DNA from: Stenotrophomonas maltophilia
GTDB lineage: Bacteria; Pseudomonadota; Gammaproteobacteria; Xanthomonadales; Xanthomonadaceae
Length of the DNA stretch: 15,253 nt
Assembly: GCA_002386405.1 (NCBI GenBank)
Contig: DGIP01000179.1
Span: 1 to 15,253 of the forward strand
Reading direction: 5' to 3'
Part shown: positions 1-11,134 of the stretch, piece after piece
How positions within the stretch are numbered: the stretch's first letter is position 1
How the letters are laid out: each line of letters starts with the position of its first letter
Position numbers and translations under genes: made by a program
The notes under the pieces: model-generated
What the model was told of the DNA's origin: nothing
The model's input: only the letters and a program-made list of their open reading frames with translations
Database searches by the model: none

Positions 1-76
1 CATTCGCCGGAAAGGGTATGGGGGCCCGGCACTCGATTCACCGGCAGCCGCGTCTGCTGGCAGCGCGCGCGGTATG

Positions 77-103
77 GCGCAGCCACGCAGGGCGTGGCTC
101 TAC
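77..103 (-). repeat. SMAG-type GTAG palindrome (copy 1)
   Basis: Read on the minus strand this is GTAG, then an 8-bp perfect stem (agccacgc / gcgtggct, 81-88 with 92-99), a 3-nt loop and the tail GCGC. This is the architecture of SMAG/REP-like elements that are abundant in Stenotrophomonas, thought to be moved by RAYT transposases and often acting as RNA hairpins at transcript ends. It lies at the 3' end of the small basic gene at 100-486, and its GTAG supplies that gene's TAG stop codon. The same 27 bases recur in opposite orientation at 5202-5228. Confidence 0.85.
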
Positions 104-486
104 GCCTTGGGTTTCAGGGAAGCCGCGAGCTCCGCCTTGAACTGCTCGAAATCCTTGCCGTCGGCCTTGGCTTCGGCGTGCGCGGCGTCTTTCAATGCAT
201 CCGAATACACCAGGCGCACCGGGGTTCCCTGGCGCTCGTGCAGTTCGGCGGCCTGCATGATCAGCGCCAGTACGCGGGCGGCACTGGGGGTCTGGCCGGC
301 GATACGGCCGTCCATGCCCAGCACCCATTCGCCATCGCGGCGCACCACCCCGGCCAGCAGCGTGCGTTGCTGGTCGCGCAGTTCGGCATGTGGCTCCACC
401 GGCGACGCATTGGCCTTTTCACGGTTGGCCGCTTCGGTTTCGCGGCGCTTGCGCAGGTCACGGCGCAGCTTGGAGGTGGTCGACAT
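100..486 (-). CDS. Small basic protein of unknown function
   Basis: A 128-residue protein that I do not recognise by family. The first 25 residues are very basic and predicted helical (LRRDLRKRRETEAANREK). The middle (about 35-85) looks like an alpha/beta segment with VVRRDGEWVLGMDGRIAG, and the C-terminus is helical and ends in KPKA. There is no signal peptide or membrane segment, so it is probably cytosolic and perhaps binds nucleic acid through its N-terminus (inference). ATG at 484-486 is preceded by GGAAG about 8 nt upstream. It starts 49 nt after the stop of the upstream MFS exporter on the same strand, so the two are probably co-transcribed. The TAG stop is part of the GTAG of the SMAG element, so the present C-terminus may have been set by that insertion. 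Confidence 0.7.
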   Translation of the reverse strand: MSTTSKLRRDLRKRRETEAANREKANASPVEPHAELRDQQRTLLAGVVRRDGEWVLGMDGRIAGQTPSAARVLALIMQAAELHERQGTPVRLVYSDALKDAAHAEAKADGKDFEQFKAELAASLKPKA

Positions 487-535
487 CAGCGGGACTTCCG
501 GACTTCAACAGATGGGGAAAGGATAACGCACCGGC

Positions 536-1759
536 TCAGGCCAGGCCGGCCAGGGCCTCGCGGCGGCGCTCGCAGCGGCGCTCCCAGAACCAGAAACTGG
601 CGCCGATGGCGAAGAACCCGGCATAGCCCAGCGCCAGGTGCAGCGGCGTGTGGCTGAGCAGCGGCGACACCACCCCGGCCACCACGGTGTTGATCATCAG
701 CTGCAGGAACATCTGCATCGACGAGGCAAGGCCGCGCTGGTGCGGGTACATGTCCAGCACCGCCAGCGCCAGGATCGGGAAGATCAGCGCCATGCCCACG
801 CCACCGATGAAGATGGGCAGCACCGCCCACGGCAGCGCGATCTGGCCCACGGCCGCCACGTAGGCCAGGTTGACCAGCGCCGATACCGCGCACAGGCTGA
901 AGCCGATACCGACCTGGCGCGCGGCGGTCATCCGCCCGGCCATGCGGCCGGACAGGAACGAGCCCATGGTCATGCCGCCGATGGTGGGAATGAACAGCCA
1001 GGCAAAGCCACCCTCGCCCAGGTGCAGGTGCTGCATCACGAACACCGGTGCCGAGGCGATGTACAGGAAAATGCCGGAGAAATTGAACGCACCGGCCGCG
1101 GCCAGGCGCAGCAGGCGCGGGTTGGTGCCCATCTGCACATAACTGCGCAGCAGCGCCCTGGTGGACAGCGGCGTGCGTGCTTCCACCGGGTGGGTTTCCG
1201 GCAGCCACTTGCCGGTCGCTACCAGCAGCACCAGCGCGAACGCCACCAGGAACCAGAAGATCAGCGGCCAGTCGCCACCGCCGAGCAGGATCCAGCCGCC
1301 GATGATCGGCGCGATCGCCGGCGCAATGCCGAAGATCATCGAGACCTGGCTCATCAGCCGCTGCGCGTCGGCGCCGTGGTACAGGTCGCGGATCACCGCG
1401 CGGCCCACGATCACGCCCACGCCGGCGGTCACGCCCTGCAGCGCGCGGAACACCAGCAGCGTGGTCAGGTCGCGCGACAGCGCGCAGCCGATCGAGGCGG
1501 CGATGAACAGCACCAGCCCGCCCAGGATCACCCGGCGGCGGCCGAACGCGTCCGACAGCGGCCCGTGCGCCAGGCTCATCAGGCCGTAGAACAGCAGGTA
1601 CACGCTGACCGTCTGCTGCACCGCCACCTGGTCGACCTGCATCCGCTCGCCCAGCAGCAGGAACGCCGGGAAGATGGTGTCGATCGAAAACGGGCCGAAC
1701 ATGGCCAGGCCGGCAAGCAGCAGGGCCAGGCGGCGGTTGGAGGGCGGAACGGGTGTCAT
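536..1759 (-). CDS. Bcr/CflA-type multidrug efflux MFS transporter
   Basis: A 407-residue inner-membrane protein, a normal length for 12-TM drug:proton antiporters of the DHA1 (Bcr/CflA) family, which export drugs in exchange for protons. TM1 starts at about residue 11 (LALLLAGLAMFGPFSIDT). The MFS motif A loop between TM2 and TM3 is seen at 66-79 (GPLSDAFGRRRVIL). The antiporter motif C region in TM5 is AIAPIIGGWI at about 148-157. Arg-rich residues (RRCERRREA) close the cytosolic C-terminus. I chose ATG 1757-1759 because GGAAGA lies 4 nt upstream and the protein then begins just before TM1; a longer frame to 1849 adds 30 non-conserved residues. A TATCAT sequence on the minus strand at 1848-1853 could be its -10 box (weak). 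It diverges from gcvP. The substrate cannot be read from the sequence. Confidence 0.88.
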   Translation of the reverse strand: MTPVPPSNRRLALLLAGLAMFGPFSIDTIFPAFLLLGERMQVDQVAVQQTVSVYLLFYGLMSLAHGPLSDAFGRRRVILGGLVLFIAASIGCALSRDLTTLLVFRALQGVTAGVGVIVGRAVIRDLYHGADAQRLMSQVSMIFGIAPAIAPIIGGWILLGGGDWPLIFWFLVAFALVLLVATGKWLPETHPVEARTPLSTRALLRSYVQMGTNPRLLRLAAAGAFNFSGIFLYIASAPVFVMQHLHLGEGGFAWLFIPTIGGMTMGSFLSGRMAGRMTAARQVGIGFSLCAVSALVNLAYVAAVGQIALPWAVLPIFIGGVGMALIFPILALAVLDMYPHQRGLASSMQMFLQLMINTVVAGVVSPLLSHTPLHLALGYAGFFAIGASFWFWERRCERRREALAGLA

Positions 1760-1933
1760 CGGGTCTTCCGTCAGCGGCCGCGCGTGAACGCACGGAAGGC
1801 GCCGGCCGCAGCCTGCGGTGGCGCCTGATGAATACGAGGATCCAGCCATGATAGGCCGTCCGCCTGCCTGGCACCATGCCCGGGGGCTGGTTACGACACG
1901 GTCGGCGCCCCCTGTTCATGTGCCGGACGGGCG

Positions 1934-1960
1934 TTGCCGGGCGGGCCGCTGGGCTATAAT
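1934..1960 (+). promoter_or_regulatory. Probable sigma-70 promoter of gcvP
   Basis: A perfect TATAAT -10 box at 1955-1960 is preceded by TTGCCG at 1934-1939 (15-nt spacer; GTTGCC one base earlier gives 16). Transcription would start near 1967, about 7 nt before the first helix of the glycine riboswitch. That placement is the main support for this call. Confidence 0.7.
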
Positions 1961-1973
1961 CGCCGGGCTACAT

Positions 1974-2149
1974 GGTGGGAGAAGCGGCGCTGTGTTTTGA
2001 AGCGCCCGCTGCCGAAGGCGCAACGCCCGTAATCGCTCAGGCCCGATACCACCCGCACCAAAACTCTGGAGAGACCGGCCAGTGCCGGCGCCGAAGGGGC
2101 ACGAAGCACGCAGCCGCGCGCTTTTAAACTCTCAGGCAAAAGGACAGAG
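1974..2149 (+). ncRNA. Tandem (two-aptamer) glycine riboswitch
   Basis: Aptamer 1 spans 1974-2053: P1 is ggtgg (1974-1978) with ccacc (2049-2053), followed by GAGAAG, the core GCCGAAGGCGCAA and CGCTCAGGCCCGATA. Aptamer 2 spans 2064-2149: P1 is CTCTG (2064-2068) with CAGAG (2145-2149), followed by GAGAGACC, the core GCCGAAGGGGCAC and the very conserved CTCTCAGGCAAAAGGA. The two are joined by a 10-nt A-rich linker (2054-2063), typical of tandem glycine riboswitches. In this family glycine binding usually turns on glycine cleavage genes. The expression platform (2150-2250) has no classic U-tailed terminator directly after aptamer 2. GGGCAC (2150-2155) could pair with GTGCCC (2225-2230), which is followed by ACTCTTTT, so either attenuation or control of translation is possible. 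Confidence 0.93.
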
Positions 2150-2250
2150 GGGCACCCAGGAAGACCGCAGGGTCCGGTGGATCGTTGTCGCCCACGACAC
2201 GCCCCGTCCGCGCTTCCGAACGTGCGTGCCCACTCTTTTGGATGCCAGCC

Positions 2251-5121
<2,871 letters not shown>

Positions 5122-5145
5122 TTCCTCCCGCCAGGTGATACGAAG

Positions 5146-5174
5146 ACGGCCCGCGCAAGCGGGCCGTTTTTTTT
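5146..5174 (+). terminator. Rho-independent terminator of gcvP
   Basis: A perfect 9-bp GC-rich stem, acggcccgc (5146-5154) with gcgggccgt (5159-5167), has a GCAA tetraloop and runs into eight T residues (5167-5174). It begins 25 nt after the gcvP stop. Confidence 0.95.
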
Positions 5175-5201
5175 GGGGGTCGGATCCCGGCAGACCATTG
5201 C

Positions 5202-5228
5202 GTAGAGCCACGCCCTGCGTGGCTGCGC
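5202..5228 (+). repeat. SMAG-type GTAG palindrome (copy 2)
   Basis: GTAG (5202-5205) is followed by the stem agccacgc (5206-5213), loop CCT, the stem gcgtggct (5217-5224) and GCGC. All 27 bases equal copy 1 at 77-103 on the opposite strand. It sits 28 nt past the gcvP terminator in intergenic DNA, a usual place for such elements. Confidence 0.87.
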
Positions 5229-5314
5229 GCATCCGGACTTGCCGATGGATTCATGCAAGAAGCAAGGCCAGAACGTCGCCACACTGCATGACCCTTCGCA
5301 ACGGATCGATAACC

Positions 5315-5641
5315 ATGGTGTACCAGACAAGCAGCATTCCAAGCCCTGCCAACGCGACGTCGCGAGTGCCTGCACAACCTGTTGCCGCAGACGCGCAACG
5401 CCACATCTCAGACCCGGGCATCAACCTTCGCAATGGCGATCTTGCTGGCCTGCCGACGGACATGACAAAAGTGCTTCAAGCGCACCGTGAACACTCGCTC
5501 TTCCGCACGATGCCGCCGGCGGGCGAACCGAACATGGATTCTCTGGCCCCGCCAACGCTAACCCTGGTCAAGTTCGACAACGGGGTGAGCCTGCGCGAGC
5601 AGATCCTGCGAAATGCGCGCTCCCCGAACGGCGGCGCGTGA
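5315..5641 (+). CDS. Hypothetical protein, orphan ORF
   Basis: A 108-residue ORF of unknown function. It is Pro/Ala/Asn-rich and probably largely disordered up to about residue 70. The C-terminus reads TLTLVKFDNGVSLREQILRNA, which could form a strand and a helix. There is no signal peptide, membrane segment or recognisable motif. ATG 5315 is favoured, but no convincing ribosome site precedes it (ACGGAT only), and an in-frame ATG at 5288 would add nine residues. It lies alone between the SMAG element behind gcvP and the hairpin at 5670-5695. Its composition is less GC-biased than that of its neighbours, which may mean transfer or decay. It may be a real lineage-specific gene, a gene remnant or a chance ORF. 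Confidence 0.4.
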   Translation: MVYQTSSIPSPANATSRVPAQPVAADAQRHISDPGINLRNGDLAGLPTDMTKVLQAHREHSLFRTMPPAGEPNMDSLAPPTLTLVKFDNGVSLREQILRNARSPNGGA

Positions 5642-5669
5642 CGGGCTGACGGTTGCAGTGCTGGAAACG

Positions 5670-5695
5670 ATACGGCCCGCTTTCGCGGGCCGTAT
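5670..5695. terminator. Bidirectional terminator hairpin
   Basis: A perfect 11-bp stem, atacggcccgc (5670-5680) with gcgggccgtat (5685-5695), has a TTTC loop. It sits 28 nt after the orphan ORF (plus strand) and 20 nt after the permease stop (minus strand). T-runs are weak on both sides (minus strand: CGTTTCC), so termination strength is uncertain. Confidence 0.65.
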
Positions 5696-5715
5696 TGGCT
5701 CAGATCAACCCGATG

Positions 5716-7116
5716 TCAATCGTGGTGGCGGTGGCGATTCCGGCGCACGCGGCGTGCCACTTCGCTGGTGATCGCGATCACCGCGGTCAGCGCAGCCATC
5801 GACAGGAACTGCACGCGGGTGTGGGCTTCGGAGAGCAGCAGGCCGAAGATCAGTGCCAGCACGCACAGGCCGAGCACGGTCAGGTACGGGTAGCCGGCCA
5901 TGCGGAACGGCAGGCGGGTGCCGTCGCGGTTGGCGCGGTGGCGCAGGATCAGCTGCGACAGCAGCGAAATCGTCCACACCAGCAGGCAGGTGGAGCCGAC
6001 GATGTTCAGCAGCACCGGCAGCACCTTGTCCGGGAACACCAGCTCCATCACCGTGGCGGCAAAGCCGAACAGCACGCTGGCCAGCACTGCGATGATCGGC
6101 ACGTGGCGCGGGTCGGTCCAACCCAGCACCGCCGGGGCTTCGCGGCGGCGCGCCAGCGAATACATCATGCGCGAGGCGCCATACAGGTTGGCGTTGAGCG
6201 CCGACAGCAGCGCGATCACCGCGATCAGGGTGATGGCCGTGGCCGCGCCTGGAATGTTGGCCACCTGCAGCACGGCGGCGAACGGCGACTTCAGCGCGTC
6301 GCTGGTCCACGGCACCACGGCGATGATCACGCTCAGCGAGCCGATGTAGAACACCAGGATGCGCCAGGCCACGGTGCGGATGGCGCGGGCGATGCTGCGC
6401 TCGGGGTCTTCGGTTTCGGCCGCGGCCACTGCCACGATTTCGGTACCGCCGAAGGCGAACACCACCACCAGCAGGGCCGCACCGATCCCGGCCAGCCCGT
6501 TGGGCGCGAAACCGCCGTGTTCAGTGAAGTTGCTGAAGCCCGGCGAGACCACGTCCGGCAGCCAGCCCATCAGCAGCGCCACGCCGATCAGGATGAAGCC
6601 GATGATGGCAGCCACCTTGAGGATGGCGAACCAGAACTCGAATTCACCGAAGTTCTTCACCCCCAGCAGGTTGATCGCGGTGAAGAACAGCATGAACGCC
6701 AGCGCTGCCATCGGCACCGGGATCACCGGCCACACCGTGGCCAGCAGGCCGGCCGCGCCGACCGCTTCGGCGGCGATCACGATCACCAGCTGCACCCACC
6801 ACAACCAGCCCACCGTGGCACCGGCGGTGGCGCCCATGGCGTCGGCGGCGTACACCGAGAACGCGCCACTGGTCGGCTTGGCCGCGGCCATTTCGCCCAG
6901 CGCGTTCATCACGATGATCACCAGCGCACCGGCCACCAGGTAGGACAGCAGCACGGCCGGTCCGGCGGCATGCACGCCCACGCCGGAGCCCAGGAACAGG
7001 CCGGCGCCGATGGCGCTGCCCAGGCCCATCATGATCAGCTGGCGGGGCTTGAGCGAGCTCCCGAGGCGGGTGTCGGCGGGTGCGGCGGCGGAGGCCGGAG
7101 TCTGGGATGCGGGCAT
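5716..7116 (-). CDS. AAT/APC-superfamily amino acid permease
   Basis: A 466-residue, about 12-TM inner-membrane symporter of the amino acid-polyamine-organocation superfamily, AAT-like branch. The hallmark unwound TM1 is at about 31-45 (GLGSAIGAGLFLGSG). It is followed by VLLSYLVAGALVIIVMNALGEM, the conserved TM2 stretch, and by FAFGGTEIVAVAAAETEDP, the typical TM6 substrate-site region and following loop. The C-terminus is basic and His-rich (RRVRRNRHRHHD). I start at ATG 7114-7116, where a 23-residue polar leader precedes TM1; an in-frame ATG at 7191 exists but overlaps the hairpin at 7177-7197. There is no strong ribosome site. It lies 85 nt downstream of the PAS-AraC regulator on the same strand, which suggests control by that regulator. 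Specificity (for example neutral amino acids, GABA or proline derivatives) cannot be decided from sequence alone. Confidence 0.9.
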   Translation of the reverse strand: MPASQTPASAAAPADTRLGSSLKPRQLIMMGLGSAIGAGLFLGSGVGVHAAGPAVLLSYLVAGALVIIVMNALGEMAAAKPTSGAFSVYAADAMGATAGATVGWLWWVQLVIVIAAEAVGAAGLLATVWPVIPVPMAALAFMLFFTAINLLGVKNFGEFEFWFAILKVAAIIGFILIGVALLMGWLPDVVSPGFSNFTEHGGFAPNGLAGIGAALLVVVFAFGGTEIVAVAAAETEDPERSIARAIRTVAWRILVFYIGSLSVIIAVVPWTSDALKSPFAAVLQVANIPGAATAITLIAVIALLSALNANLYGASRMMYSLARRREAPAVLGWTDPRHVPIIAVLASVLFGFAATVMELVFPDKVLPVLLNIVGSTCLLVWTISLLSQLILRHRANRDGTRLPFRMAGYPYLTVLGLCVLALIFGLLLSEAHTRVQFLSMAALTAVIAITSEVARRVRRNRHRHHD

Positions 7117-7176
7117 CGGAATCGATTGGCGGGCAACAGGTGCGACACCATACCTTGTCCGGCCGGCGGACGGGAT

Positions 7177-7197
7177 AGGGGCAACGCCCATGCCCCT
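7177..7197 (-). promoter_or_regulatory. Hairpin between regulator and permease genes
   Basis: A perfect 7-bp inverted repeat, aggggca (7177-7183) with tgcccct (7191-7197), has a 7-nt loop. It begins 4 nt past the araC-type gene's stop and there is no T-run after it. It may be a processing or stability element in a shared transcript, a weak terminator, or a regulator half-site pair. Confidence 0.4.
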
Positions 7198-7201
7198 GTA
7201 A

Positions 7202-7912
7202 TCAGGCCTCGGCGCGCTCGGCGATCTGGGCGCGATAGGCCCGCGGCGACACGCCGACCTCGGCCTTGAACTTGCGGGTGAACGCGCTCTGGTCGGTGAA
7301 CCCGCACGCCTGGCCGATGCTGGCGATGGTGTCGCTGCCGTGCAGCAGGTGCACCGCCATCTGGATGCGCAGCCGGGTCAGCACCTGCTGCGGGGTCATC
7401 TGGAACACCCGGCGGAAGGTGCGCTCCAGCTTGGACAGCGAGAACCCGGTGATATCCAGCAGGGTCTGCATGCGCACGTTCTCGGCGTAATGCGCGTTCA
7501 GGTGGGCCAGCGCCAGCCGCAGCTGCTCGTATTGCGTGCCCAGGCTGTCTTTCTGGCCCAGGTCGCGCGAAATGCCGATCAGCCCCCGGATCTGCCCGTC
7601 CACCAGCAGCGGCCGCTTGCAGGTCAGGCACCAGCCCGGCTCGCGGTTGGCGAACAGGTGCAGCTCCATGAGGTTCTCGATCACCTTCCCGGCCAGCACC
7701 TGCGCATCCTGGGTGGCGTAGTCCGCGCCCAGCCCCGTGGGGTAGATCTCGGCAGCGGTGCGCCCGATCACCTCCTTGCGCGACTTCAGCCCCAGCCGAC
7801 GCAGCATCGTCTGGTTGATGTGCGTGTAGCGCCCGTCGCGGTCCTTCATGAAGAACAGTACGTCGGGAATCGCATCGAACAGGGCTTCGATGTCGGCAGG
7901 TTCAACGCGCAT
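7202..7912 (-). CDS. PAS-domain AraC-family transcriptional regulator
   Basis: A 236-residue cytosolic regulator. Residues about 5-118 form a PAS sensor domain (LFDAIPDVLFFMKDRDGRYTH, then GLIGISRDLG at the end), with a CxxC pair at C96/C99 that could sense redox state or bind metal (inference). Residues about 135-232 form an AraC/XylS DNA-binding domain with two helix-turn-helix units: LLDITGFSLSKLERTFRRVF, and IASIGQACGFTDQSAFTRKF ending in GVSPRAYR. ATG 7910-7912 puts the PAS domain at the very N-terminus; the longer frame to 8170 reads through low-quality sequence and would run into katE. The ribosome site is poor. The adjacent downstream permease on the same strand is the likely target. 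The PAS ligand is unknown, though an amino acid or related metabolite would fit the context. Confidence 0.88.
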   Translation of the reverse strand: MRVEPADIEALFDAIPDVLFFMKDRDGRYTHINQTMLRRLGLKSRKEVIGRTAAEIYPTGLGADYATQDAQVLAGKVIENLMELHLFANREPGWCLTCKRPLLVDGQIRGLIGISRDLGQKDSLGTQYEQLRLALAHLNAHYAENVRMQTLLDITGFSLSKLERTFRRVFQMTPQQVLTRLRIQMAVHLLHGSDTIASIGQACGFTDQSAFTRKFKAEVGVSPRAYRAQIAERAEA

Positions 7913-8070
7913 GCGGGGGCGGCAGGAGGGTGGACACGCCACCAAGGATACCTGCCCGGCCGCTGGCGTGAAGCGCAGGTGCATGCCCGGCCCGGTTCTC
8001 CGACCCGCGATTAACGCCCCGGCCGCCAGTGTGAGGCGTTGCATTTCCCCTGCCAGCCCGGAGTCGCCTG

Positions 8071-10155
<2,085 letters not shown>

Positions 10156-10167
10156 GGAGACGCTGCC

Positions 10168-10335
10168 ATGCCCCGTGGAGACAAATCGAGTTACACCGAC
10201 AAGCAGAAGCGCCAGGCCGCGCACATAGAAGAAAGCGAAAAGGCAGAAGGCCGCAGCGAGAAGACGGCCGAACGCATCGCCTGGGCCACCGTCAACAAAC
10301 AGGACGGCGGCGGCAAGAAGAAGACACAACGGTAG
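10168..10335 (+). CDS. Small Lys/Arg-rich stress-type miniprotein behind katE
   Basis: A 55-residue, highly charged protein (begins MPRGDKSSYTDKQKRQAAH, ends in GGGKKKTQR). I recall small proteins of this pattern (MPRGDKxxYTxKQKRxAxHI ... ARAWATVNKxxGGGKK), often labelled "plasmid stabilization protein" without good evidence and found near stress-response genes; this is memory, not a search. It has no signal peptide or membrane segment and is predicted helical with a flexible basic tail, so nucleic-acid contact is possible (inference). The start is strongly supported: AAGGAGA at 10154-10160 overlaps the katE stop and lies 7 nt before ATG 10168. The tight 12-nt spacing suggests one operon with katE, and so induction together with it. 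Confidence 0.85.
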   Translation: MPRGDKSSYTDKQKRQAAHIEESEKAEGRSEKTAERIAWATVNKQDGGGKKKTQR

Positions 10336-10425
10336 GGTTGATTCCCAAACAACCGCCGATGCCAAAGCCACGCTCATTAACGCATGGCCCAAGATCGAAG
10401 CAGCCTCCTGCAAGCCCCCAACAAC

Positions 10426-10454
10426 ACGGGGTGTCGGCAATCCCGGCACCCCGT
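10426..10454. terminator. Hairpin between the katE unit and the symE-like gene
   Basis: ACGGGGTG (10426-10433) pairs perfectly with CACCCCGT (10447-10454). An inner CGG/CCG extension follows after a T-G wobble. It lies between two convergent transcription units (katE operon on plus, symE-like gene on minus), so a shared terminator is likely even though the T-run is poor on both sides. Confidence 0.55.
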
Positions 10455-10472
10455 AGTCGTTTCCGACGCCCG

Positions 10473-10817
10473 CTAAGCCGCCATACCCAGCACCGCGTTC
10501 GATTTCCGCCGCATCGCAATCGCATGCAGCACCGTCCCCCGCGACGCGAACCGAGACACCGCCCCTTCAGGCGCATGCGCCAACGTCAGCACCACCCGGC
10601 CCGGCCCGATCGACACAACCACCCGGCAGCCCACCTCCAACCCAGCCCTGCTCATCCACATGCCGCGCAGGAGCAGCGAAGGAACACACAACTCCTCCCC
10701 CTTCGCCCCCGACCGCCAGTCATACAGCGCACGGATCTTCAGGCTGACCGGCCCGATCCAATGCAACGCGTGCCCAGCAGACGCTTCAGTAGACGCAACA
10801 ACCCCGGAAACATGCAT
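10473..10817 (-). CDS. SymE-like toxin-family protein
   Basis: A 114-residue protein with a SymE-type core at about 28-80: LKIRALYDWRSGAKG, then LLLRGMWMSRAGLEVGCRV and GPGRVVLTL. This is the 'I-L-RG-WL--AGF--G--V-V-V--G-LVL' pattern of SymE, an AbrB-like swapped-hairpin fold. In E. coli SymE is an SOS-induced type I toxin with an effect on RNA and nucleoid, held in check by the antisense RNA SymR. The start is firm: GGAGGTGG at 10821-10828 with 6 nt between GGAGG and ATG 10815-10817. The 34-residue C-terminal tail (HAPEGAVSRF to GMAA) is extra compared with short SymE proteins. The leader (10841-10986) contains large inverted repeats. I saw no LexA box. It might have a non-toxic regulatory role instead. 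Confidence 0.7.
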   Translation of the reverse strand: MHVSGVVASTEASAGHALHWIGPVSLKIRALYDWRSGAKGEELCVPSLLLRGMWMSRAGLEVGCRVVVSIGPGRVVLTLAHAPEGAVSRFASRGTVLHAIAMRRKSNAVLGMAA

Positions 10818-10840
10818 ATGCCACCTCCAACGGAAGATGT

Positions 10841-10861
10841 CCCTCGCCGGAATGGCGAGGG
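10841..10861 (-). promoter_or_regulatory. Stable hairpin in the symE-like leader
   Basis: CCCTCGCC (10841-10848) and GGCGAGGG (10854-10861) form a perfect 8-bp stem with a 5-nt loop, only 12 nt upstream of the symE-like gene's Shine-Dalgarno sequence. It is not followed by a T-run. It could modulate translation or be the 3' hairpin of an antisense RNA. Confidence 0.5.
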
Positions 10862-10862
10862 A

Positions 10863-10986
10863 GTCGGGAGGCTGAAATCCGTACCAGAGAACGGAGTGAC
10901 GTGTTTCCCCCGGGGGTGTTGTATTTCGCCACCCTCCCGACGCAGAACGTCCAACTACTTTCCTCTGGTAGGAGATTTCAGTCTCC
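10863..10986 (-). repeat. Nested, mutually exclusive inverted repeats in the symE-like leader
   Basis: Long pairing: GGAGGCTGAAATC (10867-10879) with GATTTCAGTCTCC (10974-10986; one G-T pair) and TACCAGAG (10882-10889) with CTCTGGTA (10963-10970), separated by a small internal loop (CG against GGA). Alternative pairing: GTCGGGAGG (10863-10871) with CCTCCCGAC (10933-10941), nine perfect pairs. Both use 10867-10871, so they cannot coexist in one molecule. A ccccc-ggggg palindrome lies at 10907-10916 in the loop. This fits a structured 5' leader or a SymR-like antisense RNA gene. Confidence 0.6.
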
Positions 10987-10996
10987 AGAGCACACC

Positions 10997-11134
10997 ATGA
11001 GCGATGCAGAAAACGAAGGGAAATCGTTTGTTCCGAAGGATACAAGGAGTTCGATAGAGAGCATCTACGCTGCGACGCAATCAACACCAAGCGACATGTC
11101 AGCACACAGCTATTCCAAGCTTCTGCGCGCCTGA
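10997..11134 (+). CDS. Possible 45-residue ORF (doubtful)
   Basis: ATG 10997 opens a 45-residue frame starting MSDAENEGKSFVPKDTRSS and ending in SYSKLLRA. It is polar, with no motif I recognise. It begins 10 nt after the right arm of the leader inverted repeat and has no clear ribosome site. Its 3' end overlaps the convergent CxxC gene by 25 bp. It could be a remnant of a larger gene or a chance frame. Confidence 0.22.
   Translation: MSDAENEGKSFVPKDTRSSIESIYAATQSTPSDMSAHSYSKLLRA

Noticed and set aside
1..76. Left edge of the window searched for a gene end or RNA gene
   Set aside because: No frame, tRNA-like fold or clear repeat could be supported in these bases.
486..1919. 477-codon frame overlapping the MFS exporter on the same strand
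   Set aside because: Frame-shifted reading of the exporter gene (Arg/Pro/Gly-rich) with no membrane segments; the correct frame gives a clean 12-TM protein.
5653..7269. 538-codon open frame on the plus strand opposite the permease
   Set aside because: His/Gln/Arg-rich antisense translation of a membrane protein gene; no recognisable domain.
10426..10456. Possible further SMAG element, because GTAG follows a strong hairpin
   Set aside because: The GTAG is at the 3' foot of the stem rather than the 5' foot and the loop is much longer, so the layout does not fit the three SMAG copies.
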